From Claveliimonas monacensis (GTDB lineage Bacteria > Bacillota > Clostridia > Lachnospirales > Lachnospiraceae): DNA of 64,000 nucleotides. The notes under the pieces were generated by a model, which saw nothing but the letters and a program-made list of their open reading frames with translations, was not told the origin of the DNA and made no database searches. Of the stretch, positions 17,737-26,549 are shown piece after piece. Numbering within the stretch: position 1 is the stretch's first letter; every line of letters starts with the position of its first letter. A program made the position numbers and the translations under genes. The DNA is taken from the NCBI RefSeq assembly GCF_014982975.1, contig NZ_JADCKL010000003.1, positions 223,523 through 287,522 on the forward strand, in the 5' to 3' direction.

Positions 17737-18768
17737 ATGAATATTATTGTAACCGGCGGAGCCGGATTTATCGGGAGCAATTTTGTATTTCACATGTTAA
17801 ATAAGTATCCGGACTACCGGATCATCTGTCTGGACTGTCTGACATACGCAGGAAATCTGTCCACACTGGCGCCTGTCATGGACAACCCGAATTTCCGTTT
17901 TGTGAAGGCCAGCATCACAGACCGCGAGGCAGTATATAAATTGTTTGAGGAAGAGCATCCGGATATGGTGGTGAACTTTGCTGCTGAGAGCCATGTAGAC
18001 CGTTCCATCGAGAACCCTGAAGTGTTCCTTGATACAAACATTAAAGGAACTGCAGTGCTTATGGATGCATGCCGCAAATATGGTATCCAGAGATACCACC
18101 AGGTATCTACAGACGAGGTGTACGGCGATCTGCCGCTGGACCGCCCGGATCTGTTCTTTACAGAGGAGACACCGATCCACACAAGCAGCCCCTACAGTTC
18201 TTCCAAGGCAGCTGCAGACCTTCTGGTGCTGGCTTATCACAGAACATACGGCCTGCCTGTGACTATCAGCCGCTGCTCCAACAACTATGGTCCTTATCAT
18301 TTCCCGGAGAAGCTGATCCCGCTGATGATCGCCAACGCGCTGAACGACAAGCCTCTGCCGGTATACGGAAAAGGCGAGAATGTCCGGGACTGGCTCTACG
18401 TGGAAGACCACTGCAAGGCCATTGACCTTATCATCCACAAGGGACGTGTGGGCGAGGTTTACAATATCGGCGGCCACAACGAGATGAAGAATATTGATAT
18501 CGTAAAGATCATCTGCAAGGAGCTTGGAAAGCCGGAGAGCCTTATCACCTACGTGGAGGACAGAAAAGGACATGACATGCGCTACGCCATCGATCCTACA
18601 AAGATCCACAACGAGCTTGGCTGGTTGCCGGAGACAAAATTTGCAGACGGCATCAAGAAAACCATCCAGTGGTATCTGGACAACAAGGAGTGGTGGGAGA
18701 CCATCATTTCCGGAGAGTATCAGAACTATTATGAGAAAATGTACGGAAACCGGGAGGAGATCAAATAA
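17737..18768 (+). CDS. rfbB: dTDP-glucose 4,6-dehydratase
   Basis: 343 residues. The NAD-binding motif GGAGFIGSNF is at 7-16, and the short-chain dehydrogenase pair appears as PYSSSKAAAD (Tyr and Lys four apart). STDEVYGDL supplies the Thr-Asp-Glu catalytic triplet. It converts dTDP-glucose to the 4-keto-6-deoxy sugar, step two of dTDP-rhamnose synthesis. Its stop overlaps the next start by one base. Confidence 0.97.
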   Translation: MNIIVTGGAGFIGSNFVFHMLNKYPDYRIICLDCLTYAGNLSTLAPVMDNPNFRFVKASITDREAVYKLFEEEHPDMVVNFAAESHVDRSIENPEVFLDTNIKGTAVLMDACRKYGIQRYHQVSTDEVYGDLPLDRPDLFFTEETPIHTSSPYSSSKAAADLLVLAYHRTYGLPVTISRCSNNYGPYHFPEKLIPLMIANALNDKPLPVYGKGENVRDWLYVEDHCKAIDLIIHKGRVGEVYNIGGHNEMKNIDIVKIICKELGKPESLITYVEDRKGHDMRYAIDPTKIHNELGWLPETKFADGIKKTIQWYLDNKEWWETIISGEYQNYYEKMYGNREEIK

Positions 18769-19709
18769 TGAAAGTATTTGTGACTGGTGTGGCAGGACAG
18801 CTTGGGCATGATGTGATGAATGAGCTGGCTGGCCGCGGCTATGAAGGAGTCGGCTCTGACATTAAGGAAGAGTACAGCGGCATCAAGGATGGCACTCCGG
18901 TGGAGTCTATGCCCTATGTGCCCATGGATATCACAGACCAGGCGTCTGTGGAGAAGGTCCTCACGGAAGTGAAGCCGGATGTAGTGGTGCACTGTGCAGC
19001 CTGGACAGCAGTGGATCTGGCCGAGGATGAAGATAAAAAAGAAAAAGTGCACGCCATCAATGTGGACGGTACAAAATATATTGCGCAGGTATGTAAAAAA
19101 CTGGACTGCAAGATGATCTACTTAAGTACGGACTATGTGTTTGATGGCCAGGGTGAGACTCCCTGGGATCCGGACTGCAAGGACTACAAACCGCTGAACG
19201 TGTACGGAGAGACAAAGCTGGCAGGAGAGCTGGCTGTGTCTGAGACACTGGAGAAGTACTTCATTGTCCGCATTGCCTGGGTGTTCGGTAAGAACGGAAA
19301 GAATTTCATCAAGACCATGCTGAATGTGGGTAAGACTCACGATACGCTGACGGTAGTGGATGACCAGATCGGCACACCTACGTATACATTTGATCTGGCA
19401 AGACTTCTGGTGGACATGCTGGAGACAGAGAAATACGGTTACTATCATGCCACCAACGAGGGCGGCTACATCAGCTGGTATGACTTTACAAAAGAGATCT
19501 TCCGCCAGGCGGTGGAGATGGGACACACAGAGTACAGTGAGGACCGTCTGACCGTGAAGCCGGTGACCACGGCAGAGTACGGTGTGTCCAAGGCGGCAAG
19601 GCCTTTCAACAGCAGGCTGGATAAAAGCAAGCTTGCAGCCAATGGCTTTACCCCTCTTCCCACATGGCAGGACGCGCTGGCAAGATATCTGAAAGAGATT
19701 GAATTCTAA
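18768..19709 (+). CDS. rfbD: dTDP-4-dehydrorhamnose reductase
   Basis: 313 residues. GVAGQLGHDV near residue 5 is the cofactor-binding motif, and YGETKLAGE near 146 holds the catalytic Tyr and Lys. It performs the last step to dTDP-L-rhamnose. Its start codon shares one base with the rfbB stop (TAATG), so the two are translationally coupled. The order A-B-D-C places the last enzyme before the epimerase. Confidence 0.96.
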   Translation: MKVFVTGVAGQLGHDVMNELAGRGYEGVGSDIKEEYSGIKDGTPVESMPYVPMDITDQASVEKVLTEVKPDVVVHCAAWTAVDLAEDEDKKEKVHAINVDGTKYIAQVCKKLDCKMIYLSTDYVFDGQGETPWDPDCKDYKPLNVYGETKLAGELAVSETLEKYFIVRIAWVFGKNGKNFIKTMLNVGKTHDTLTVVDDQIGTPTYTFDLARLLVDMLETEKYGYYHATNEGGYISWYDFTKEIFRQAVEMGHTEYSEDRLTVKPVTTAEYGVSKAARPFNSRLDKSKLAANGFTPLPTWQDALARYLKEIEF

Positions 19710-19724
19710 GGAGGCTTTTGGAAA

Positions 19725-20333
19725 ATGGGACAGATCAAAGTAGAGAAAAATGCAGGCGGCATTGAGGGGCTCTGTGTCATCGAACCGGCTGTGCACGGTG
19801 ATGCCAGAGGATACTTCATGGAGACATACAGCCAGAGGGACATGGAGGAGAACGGTCTGGACATGGTATTTGTGCAGGACAACCAGTCCTGCTCCACAAA
19901 GGGTGTTCTCAGGGGACTTCACTTCCAGAAAGAATTTCCCCAGGGCAAGCTGGTGAGAGTCATCAAAGGTTCTGTGTTTGATGTGGCAGTGGATCTTAGA
20001 AGCGGCAGCGAGACATATGGCAAATGGTTCGGCATCGAGCTGACAGAGGAGAACAAGAAACAGTTCTACATTCCGGAAGGATTTGCCCATGGATTCCTGG
20101 TGCTCAGCGATATTGCCGAGTTCTGTTACAAATGTACAGACTTTTATCATCCGGGAGACGAGGGCGGACTTGCCTGGAACGATCCGGAGATCGGCATTAC
20201 CTGGCCTCAGCTGGAGGGCGAGTATCAGGGCAGCGCTTCTGCGGAGGGGTATCACCTGGCAGATGGCACAGCACTGAACTTAAGTGAGAAAGACCAGAAG
20301 TGGGCCGTGCTGAAGGATACATTTCACTTCTAA
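19725..20333 (+). CDS. rfbC: dTDP-4-dehydrorhamnose 3,5-epimerase
   Basis: 202 residues, a cupin epimerase acting between RfbB and RfbD. The catalytic region VLRGLHFQKE (near 64) contains the active-site His, and VFDVAVDLR and FAHGFLVLSD follow as in the family. AAGGAGG lies about 11 bp upstream of the start. It closes the rhamnose operon, with a strong hairpin about 70 bp downstream. Confidence 0.96.
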   Translation: MGQIKVEKNAGGIEGLCVIEPAVHGDARGYFMETYSQRDMEENGLDMVFVQDNQSCSTKGVLRGLHFQKEFPQGKLVRVIKGSVFDVAVDLRSGSETYGKWFGIELTEENKKQFYIPEGFAHGFLVLSDIAEFCYKCTDFYHPGDEGGLAWNDPEIGITWPQLEGEYQGSASAEGYHLADGTALNLSEKDQKWAVLKDTFHF

Positions 20334-20405
20334 TTAGCCATAATGTGTGAAAAATTAAAGAAATGACAGAGCGATGTACACAATTGTACACCAGTAAAAT
20401 GCATT

Positions 20406-20440
20406 GGGGACGTAATACTTTTTAAAGGGATTACGTCCCC
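20406..20440. terminator. Bidirectional hairpin between convergent rfbC and glycosyltransferase
   Basis: GGGGACGTAAT (20406-20416) pairs with ATTACGTCCCC (20430-20440), a perfect 11-bp stem with a 13-nt loop. The flanking T run is weak on either side, but the position between convergent genes fits a shared terminator. Confidence 0.6.
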
Positions 20441-20454
20441 ATTTCAAAATTGTT

Positions 20455-21435
20455 TTATTTGTGTCCCAGTTTTCTGCTGAACCAGTCCTTTGCGTAGGCG
20501 AAGGTGTGGGCGATCAGCTCCAGCTCGATCTTAATGTAGTTTCCCAGATGGCGGAGCCGGAAGGGAACTTTTTTCTGTTTGGAGAGAGTCTGAAATCCTT
20601 CTTTCAGCCCTTCCCGGTAGTCTTTGCCAAATCCGATTTTCATAAAGAAGATAGATTTGACCAGCCAGCCCAGGGCCAGGGGGATGAAGTTGAGGATCAG
20701 CTGTGCCAGGGGCATGTTCTTGTAGTTCAGATACACGCTGTTCCTTGCGGATAATTTTACCTTGAAGGAGTTGTACTTGGAGCCGCTTGTGCCGCTGCCT
20801 ACATGATAGACAAGGGCAGTAGGACAGTACATATTTTTGTATCCATAGATTTTTGCCCGGTAACCTACGTCGATATCTTCCAGGTAGGCGAAGTGGGACT
20901 CGTCAAAGTAGCCGATTTTTTCAAAGGCAGAGCGGCGGTAGATGGCTGCTCCGGCACAGGCGGTGAAGATTTCGTCCGGCTCGGTGTAGTTGGATACCGG
21001 TCTTCCGGTGCCGCGGCAGACGCCCCAGCCCATGAGGGTGTAGAGGTCTCCGGCGCTGTCTATGAGCTCCGGGTGGTACATCTGGACCATTTTGCTGCTG
21101 ACGGAGAAGATCCGTTTTGATTTTCGGATGGCTTTCAACATCTCTTCCACATAGTGGGGATCCACAGTGGTATCGTTGTTCAGGAGGATGACGTAGGGAG
21201 TGCGGGAGGCCCGGATCCCTTCATTTACCGCCCGGCTGAAGCCATAATTCTTATCCAGCCCAATACAGTGGATATCCGGATAAGTTTCTTTCATATATTC
21301 TATACTCCCGTCGGAGGAGGCGTTGTCCACCACAATGATCTCAAAATCTTTGCAGGTCTGCCTGTCCAATGATTCCAGACAGGGCTTCATGAAATGTTTC
21401 CCATTATAATTCGGAATAACGATGGTAACTTGCAT
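20455..21435 (-). CDS. Family 2 glycosyltransferase (rhamnosyltransferase-like)
   Basis: 326 residues from the chosen start. It begins MQVTIVIPNYNGK, has VVDNASSDGS near 34, NNDTTVDPHY near 83 and the acceptor-side YLEDIDVGYR near 182, typical of GT2 enzymes near rhamnose genes. An in-frame ATG 39 bp further upstream (21474) has no ribosome site, whereas AGAGG lies 9 bp ahead of 21435. It is the only reverse-strand gene in the polysaccharide block, convergent with rfbC and divergent from the sugar-phosphate transferase. It likely adds rhamnose, which is inferred from the neighbours. Confidence 0.87.
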   Translation of the reverse strand: MQVTIVIPNYNGKHFMKPCLESLDRQTCKDFEIIVVDNASSDGSIEYMKETYPDIHCIGLDKNYGFSRAVNEGIRASRTPYVILLNNDTTVDPHYVEEMLKAIRKSKRIFSVSSKMVQMYHPELIDSAGDLYTLMGWGVCRGTGRPVSNYTEPDEIFTACAGAAIYRRSAFEKIGYFDESHFAYLEDIDVGYRAKIYGYKNMYCPTALVYHVGSGTSGSKYNSFKVKLSARNSVYLNYKNMPLAQLILNFIPLALGWLVKSIFFMKIGFGKDYREGLKEGFQTLSKQKKVPFRLRHLGNYIKIELELIAHTFAYAKDWFSRKLGHK

Positions 21436-21582
21436 GATTTGTTTCCTCTGTTCCTGATTTTTCAGATGATTCATGTTAAATACTTATTGATTATACCAGA
21501 GACGGCGCCGAATTGCCATATGATCTTCATGAATATTTCAAAAGTGTTAAATAAATGTTAAGAAAAAATGTGTGGGGAAGTC

Positions 21583-21611
21583 TTGTTCATTCACTATATT
21601 TAGTGTATGAT
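21583..21611 (+). promoter_or_regulatory. Sigma-A type promoter for the polymer assembly operon
   Basis: TTGTTC (21583-21588) and TATGAT (21606-21611) with a 17-bp spacer, 67 bp ahead of the sugar-phosphate transferase gene in the divergent intergenic space. Confidence 0.55.
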
Positions 21612-21678
21612 AGAACAGGATTTGATAGCAGTATGTCAAATAATGATAATGTTTATATAAAATTGAGGAAATTATAAA

Positions 21679-23082
21679 ATGATAAAAGACAACCAAAGGT
21701 TCTGGAATGGACTGCACGTAGTCCTGGATGCATGTGTCATCGGTATATCTTATGTGCTTGCCTGGTATATCCGGTTTAAGTTTGGCGTGTTCCCGCCTTC
21801 GCCGTGGTATTTGTCGCTGCAGGAATATACACGGGTTCTCATCTTTGTGATCCCGGGATATCTGATCCTGTACTATATTTTCCAGCTCTATACCCCTAAG
21901 AGAGTGCAGGGGCGCAGGCTGGAGATCTGGCACATCACGCAGGCCAACGCTATTGGTCTTATGGGGCTGATCCTTGTCCTCTATCTTGTAAAAGAGCAGA
22001 ATTTCTCCCGAAGCATGCTCTTTGTATTTTTCTGCGTCAATGTCTTTGCAGAGGCGCTTATGCGCAATCTGATCCGAATTCTGCTGCGCAGTATCCGCAA
22101 AAAAGGGCTGAATCAGAAACAGATCCTTCTGATCGGTTACAGCCAGGCTGCGGAGGCGTATATTGACAGGGTGGTGGCGAACCCTTCCTGGGGGTACACG
22201 GTGCGGGGCATTCTTGCGGACAATGTGCCAAGGGGAACAGAGTACAAGGGGATCAAGGTGCTGGGACGGATCGACAACCTGTCCATCATTCTGCCAGAGA
22301 ACCGGCTGGATGAGATCGCCATCACACTGGGCCTTGCAGAATACCATAAGCTGGCAAAGATTGTCAGCATGTGCGAAAAATCAGGTGTCCATACCAAATT
22401 CATTCCGGATTACAACAATATCATCCCTACCAAGCCATATACGGAAGATCTACTGGGACTTCCTGTGATCAATATACGCCATGTGCCCCTGAATAACCGG
22501 CTGAACGCCTTTATGAAGAGGTGTGTGGATCTTTTTGGCGCAGTGGTGGCGCTGATCCTGTTTTCACCGGTCATGGCTGTGGTGGCTGTGATCATCAAAG
22601 TTACGTCTCCCGGACCTCTGATCTTCAAGCAGGAGCGGATCGGCATGCGGAACAAGCCTTTCTATATGTATAAGTTCCGTTCTATGGTGGTGCAGGACGC
22701 ATCTGCTGAGAAGAAGGCCTGGACGACCCAGAACGATCCCAGAGTGACGCCCATTGGAAAGTTTATAAGGAAGACCAGCATCGATGAGCTGCCTCAGCTT
22801 GTCAATGTGCTGAAGGGAGATATGAGCCTGGTGGGACCGCGCCCTGAACGCCCGCAGTTTGTTGAGCAGTTTAAGGAGGAAATCCCCAGATACATGGTGA
22901 AGCACCAGGTGCGCCCGGGGCTGACCGGCTGGGCACAGGTGAATGGATACAGGGGAGACACCTCGATCCGGAAGCGGATCGAGCATGATCTGTACTATAT
23001 TGAGAACTGGACTCTTGGTTTTGACTTCAAGATCATTATTATGACGTTCTTTAAGGGATTTGTGAATAAGAACGCTTACTAG
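21679..23082 (+). CDS. Polyprenyl-phosphate sugar-1-phosphate transferase (WcaJ/CpsE type)
   Basis: 467 residues. Four or five N-terminal membrane segments cover the first 115 residues, followed by a CoA-binding-like domain (about 145-240) and a C-terminal sugar transferase domain from about 275 (RCVDLFGAVVALILFSP, KFRSM, then DELPQLVNVLKGDMSLVGP and RPGLTGWAQVNG). This enzyme family starts repeat-unit synthesis by moving a sugar-1-phosphate, often glucose or galactose, from its nucleotide to undecaprenyl phosphate at the inner membrane face. It heads the operon with the LCP ligase and the Wzy-like polymerase. The exact sugar is not decided by sequence. Confidence 0.92.
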   Translation: MIKDNQRFWNGLHVVLDACVIGISYVLAWYIRFKFGVFPPSPWYLSLQEYTRVLIFVIPGYLILYYIFQLYTPKRVQGRRLEIWHITQANAIGLMGLILVLYLVKEQNFSRSMLFVFFCVNVFAEALMRNLIRILLRSIRKKGLNQKQILLIGYSQAAEAYIDRVVANPSWGYTVRGILADNVPRGTEYKGIKVLGRIDNLSIILPENRLDEIAITLGLAEYHKLAKIVSMCEKSGVHTKFIPDYNNIIPTKPYTEDLLGLPVINIRHVPLNNRLNAFMKRCVDLFGAVVALILFSPVMAVVAVIIKVTSPGPLIFKQERIGMRNKPFYMYKFRSMVVQDASAEKKAWTTQNDPRVTPIGKFIRKTSIDELPQLVNVLKGDMSLVGPRPERPQFVEQFKEEIPRYMVKHQVRPGLTGWAQVNGYRGDTSIRKRIEHDLYYIENWTLGFDFKIIIMTFFKGFVNKNAY

Positions 23083-23107
23083 TTAACGGAAGATGACAGG
23101 AGATAGA

Positions 23108-24235
23108 ATGAGCAAGAAGAAGAGATTGCAGAAAAAGCTGACCCGCGAGGAGCGGCGTCAGCTTCGTAAGAAAAAGAGAAGAAAACGGATTATCGTGCTT
23201 GTGATCGAGCTGATCATCCTGGCAGTTCTGGGAGTTGTGGCCTACGGTGTATTCAAGCTGGACAAACTGGATTTCAATATTCTGGACCAGAACAAGCTGG
23301 ATGTTTATAAAGATACAGGGCCGTACACGAACATTGCCCTGTTTGGGCTTGACTCCAGGGAGGGAGAGCTGGAGGGCGGCGTCCAGAGTGATACCATTAT
23401 GATCGCCAGCATCAACAACGAGACCAGCGATGTGAAACTCGTGTCCGTTTACCGGGATACGCTGCTTCAGCAGGCGGACGGTACATACGAGAAGGCGAAT
23501 TCTGCCTATAATACCGGAGGCGTGGAGCAGGCAATCAGCCTGCTGAACCGCAATTTTGACCTGGATATTCAGAATTATGCCAGTGTGAATTTTAACGCCC
23601 TTGTGGATGTGATCGATCTCCTTGGGGGCATAGAAGTGGAGATGACAGCAGAAGAGGCGTTCTGGTGCAACGGCTATGCTTTTGAGACTGCACAGGTGAC
23701 GGGAAAAGAGATGGTTCAGATTAAAGAGGAGGCAGGTACGCAGCTTCTGGACGGAGTTCACGCCGTGGGATATGCCCGGATCCGGTATACAGATGGAAAC
23801 GATTTTAAGCGGACAGAGAGACAGCGGATCGTGCTGGAAAAAGTTGTGGAGAAGGCGAAGAGTGCCAGCTTTTCTACGCTGAACAAGATTATTGACCAGG
23901 TATTCCCTCAGGTATCTACCAGCTTTTCTTCGACAGATCTGCTTGGGTTTGCGGCTAATGCACTGAATTACAATATAGTAGATACTTCCGGCTTTCCGTT
24001 TGAAGTGACTACATCGGAAAATGTGCTGAACCACAGCGGTTCCTATGTTGTGCCTATTGATTTTTCATCTAATGTCAGCCGCCTGCATGAATATCTTTTT
24101 GGGGAGAAAGACTATACTCCATCAGAGACAGTACAGCAGATTGACAATGACATTGTCTATCTTACAGGAGTAGATGCGGGCACAGCGGCGATCCAGTCGG
24201 ATTTTACGGAGTCGGAAGATACAGGAGATGAGTAG
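23108..24235 (+). CDS. LCP (LytR-CpsA-Psr) family wall-polymer ligase
   Basis: 375 residues. A very basic N terminus (KKKRLQKKLTREERRQ) precedes one membrane anchor (about 33-55), then the extracellular LCP domain with NIALFGLDSRE, SDTIMIAS, VYRDTLL and the arginine region YARIRYTDGNDFKRTERQR. LCP proteins transfer lipid-linked glycopolymers onto peptidoglycan. An in-frame ATG at 23093 is less likely than 23108, which has AGGAG 5 bp ahead. It shares long identical stretches with the second LCP gene at 26550, so the two arose by duplication. Confidence 0.93.
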   Translation: MSKKKRLQKKLTREERRQLRKKKRRKRIIVLVIELIILAVLGVVAYGVFKLDKLDFNILDQNKLDVYKDTGPYTNIALFGLDSREGELEGGVQSDTIMIASINNETSDVKLVSVYRDTLLQQADGTYEKANSAYNTGGVEQAISLLNRNFDLDIQNYASVNFNALVDVIDLLGGIEVEMTAEEAFWCNGYAFETAQVTGKEMVQIKEEAGTQLLDGVHAVGYARIRYTDGNDFKRTERQRIVLEKVVEKAKSASFSTLNKIIDQVFPQVSTSFSSTDLLGFAANALNYNIVDTSGFPFEVTTSENVLNHSGSYVVPIDFSSNVSRLHEYLFGEKDYTPSETVQQIDNDIVYLTGVDAGTAAIQSDFTESEDTGDE

Positions 24236-24240
24236 ATGCT

Positions 24241-25569
24241 ATGAATGAAAAAGCAGTTCGTAATTTGATAGTGGAGACAGTGATCTGTGCGGCTTTTTAT
24301 GTTGGCAGTTTCCTGGCCTCCAGGGGAGGAGTGCACGTGTTGAGTGCTCTCCTTCTCATTGTCTACGCTCTTGGCGTCTATATCTGCCGCTTCAGGGAGA
24401 CAGGAAATCTTGTGGATATGAAAGGATTGTTTGTGCTGGCCTGGGTGGGCGGACAGGGGATTGCCTGCCTGCAGTTGAGCAATCTCCAGACAGATTGGAA
24501 TGTCTGGACCTGGGTGAGCTTTTTTTTGGCTTACATCGGCTTTTGTGCCGGATACCTGCAGAAGAGGACTCCCTCTGAGGACAGAGAGATTTCGGGTGAT
24601 GCGATAAGTGCAAACAGACTTCTGATCTGCGCCTGCGCGCTGGCAGTCATATCCTGGATCTGTTTTTTGATCGAATTTTTGGCAGTGGGCTTTATCCCTC
24701 TCTTTTCGGAGGAACCTCACGCCTATTCTTATTTCCACGTGTCGGGTGTGCACTACTTTACTATCAGCTGCATACTGGTCCCGGCTATCACCGTTCTCTA
24801 CTGGAAGGCAAAAGAAAAGAAAAGCACCAGAGACTGGGTGCTGCTTGGATTGGCAAATTTTACAGCTGTAGCGGTTCCGATCCTGTGCGTGTCCAGATTT
24901 CAGCTTTTGTTTGCCGTGGGGTTTGCTGTTGTGGTCTATATCCTGACTAACAAAAATCTGAACTGGAAAGTGCTGCTGCTTCTGCTGGCCATTATGGTTC
25001 CTGTTTATGTCGGACTTACCGTGGCGAGAAACCATGATGTGGAATATCTGAATGGCATTTTTGATATGAAGAATCGTAATACGCCTATTTTTGTCACGCA
25101 GCCCTACATATATGTGGCAAATAATTTTGAGAATTTCAACTGTCTGGTAGAGCAGATCGCAGAACATACATATGGCCTGCGGATGTTGTTTCCGGTATTT
25201 GCCCTGACTGGGCTAAAGTTCGTTTTCCCAGAGCTGACAACAAGTCCGATTTATATAACTAAGCCGGAACTTACCACTTTAACCATGTTCTACGATGCGT
25301 ATTATGATTTCGGAATAGTGGGAGTCCTCCTCCTTGCGCTGGCTATCGGATTTGCAGCCAAGAAATTGACAGGCTGGATACACAGAAGCGGTAACCCGGT
25401 TGCCTGTCTCTTTTATGGCCAGATTGCCATTTATCTGGGACTGGCGTTTTTTACCACCTGGTTCAGTAATCCTACTACCTGGTTCTGGCTCGCGCTTACT
25501 ACAGTGATGTATCTTTTTGTTGGATATCGCAAAAAGGAAAGGAAAGTTGCTGATGACAGAGAAAATTGA
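24241..25569 (+). CDS. Polytopic oligosaccharide repeat-unit polymerase (Wzy-like)
   Basis: 442 residues with about 11 hydrophobic segments and a large external loop near 270-330 (including RNHDVEYLNG and the stretch around FPELTTSPIYI). The layout is that of the O-antigen ligase/polymerase families, which join lipid-linked repeats on the outer face. Position inside a transferase-LCP-GT operon supports a Wzy role. The family is too variable for motif proof. The ribosome site AGGAG is 13 bp upstream, rather far. It overlaps the next gene's start by 17 bp. Confidence 0.75.
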   Translation: MNEKAVRNLIVETVICAAFYVGSFLASRGGVHVLSALLLIVYALGVYICRFRETGNLVDMKGLFVLAWVGGQGIACLQLSNLQTDWNVWTWVSFFLAYIGFCAGYLQKRTPSEDREISGDAISANRLLICACALAVISWICFLIEFLAVGFIPLFSEEPHAYSYFHVSGVHYFTISCILVPAITVLYWKAKEKKSTRDWVLLGLANFTAVAVPILCVSRFQLLFAVGFAVVVYILTNKNLNWKVLLLLLAIMVPVYVGLTVARNHDVEYLNGIFDMKNRNTPIFVTQPYIYVANNFENFNCLVEQIAEHTYGLRMLFPVFALTGLKFVFPELTTSPIYITKPELTTLTMFYDAYYDFGIVGVLLLALAIGFAAKKLTGWIHRSGNPVACLFYGQIAIYLGLAFFTTWFSNPTTWFWLALTTVMYLFVGYRKKERKVADDREN

Positions 25570-26467
25570 AGTGATCATTCCGGTCTACAAGCCGGACAGA
25601 GAATTTGAGAAATTGATCTTCCGGCTGAAAAAGCAGACCCGTCTTCCGGACAGGATCCATGTGATCAATACTGTGTCTGATCGTTTTCCGGCAAAGTTCT
25701 GTGAAGAGCAGGGGATCCATGTGACCCACATTGAGAAAGCAGATTTTGATCACGGAGGCACAAGAGATATGGGGATGCGCCAGTCAGATGCGGACATTGT
25801 TGTCTTTATGACCCAGGATGCAGTCCCGGCTGATCCCTTCCTCATAGAGCATTTGACGGCCCCTTTTGAGAGAGAAGATGTGGGGGCGGCATATGCCCGC
25901 CAGCTTCCAAGGAAGGACTGCCATATCATTGAGCGGTATACCAGGTCTTTTAATTACCCGGAAAAGTCGAGGCTGAAGGGAAAAGCGGACATACCGGTCC
26001 TTGGGATCAAGACGTTCTTCTGCTCGGATGTGTGCGCGGCCTACAGCAAAAAGGCTTACGAGGAAACCGGAGGTTTTGAGAAGAAGACGATCTTTAATGA
26101 GGATATGATCCTGGCAGGACACATGGTCGAAAAAGGATACATGATCGCTTATGCAGCTGATGCCCAGGTGATCCATTCCCACAATTATACAGGGCTCCAG
26201 CAGTTCCATCGGAATTTTGATCTGGCTGTCTCCCAGGCGGAGCACCCGGAAGTATTTGCGGGGATCGCCTCGGAGAGCGAAGGCATTCGTCTTGTGAAAA
26301 GTACGGCCAGGTATCTGCTGAGAGAGAAGAAAGGGTGGCTGATCCCCAAACTGGTATGGCACAGCGGCTGCAAATATTTGGGATACCGTCTTGGACGCAG
26401 TTACCGGAAATTGCCGCTCTGGCTTGTGAGAAAATGTACGATGAGCCAGAGTTATTGGGAAAAATAA
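25553..26467 (+). CDS. Family 2 glycosyltransferase (rhamnosyltransferase-like)
   Basis: 304 residues. It starts MTEKIEVIIPVYKPD and carries FDHGGTRDMGM (near 65) and FMTQDAVPADP (near 82), the HGGTR and TQDA signature of a GT2 branch typical of rhamnosyltransferases. An ATG 36 bp upstream is in frame but lies inside the polymerase gene without a ribosome site; GGAAAGG lies about 10 bp ahead of 25553. The overlap with the polymerase implies cotranscription and coupling. Confidence 0.88.
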   Translation: MTEKIEVIIPVYKPDREFEKLIFRLKKQTRLPDRIHVINTVSDRFPAKFCEEQGIHVTHIEKADFDHGGTRDMGMRQSDADIVVFMTQDAVPADPFLIEHLTAPFEREDVGAAYARQLPRKDCHIIERYTRSFNYPEKSRLKGKADIPVLGIKTFFCSDVCAAYSKKAYEETGGFEKKTIFNEDMILAGHMVEKGYMIAYAADAQVIHSHNYTGLQQFHRNFDLAVSQAEHPEVFAGIASESEGIRLVKSTARYLLREKKGWLIPKLVWHSGCKYLGYRLGRSYRKLPLWLVRKCTMSQSYWEK

Positions 26468-26496
26468 TTGCAGTTTTGGGAAAAATCATGTATAGT
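26468..26496 (+). promoter_or_regulatory. Sigma-A type promoter for the second LCP gene
   Basis: TTGCAG (26468-26473) and TATAGT (26491-26496) with a 17-bp spacer, starting at the base after the previous stop codon. Confidence 0.5.
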
Positions 26497-26549
26497 ATAG
26501 AATGATATGTTCGGAAATCATGTAGTTTTTTAGCGAAAGGATTTTAGTA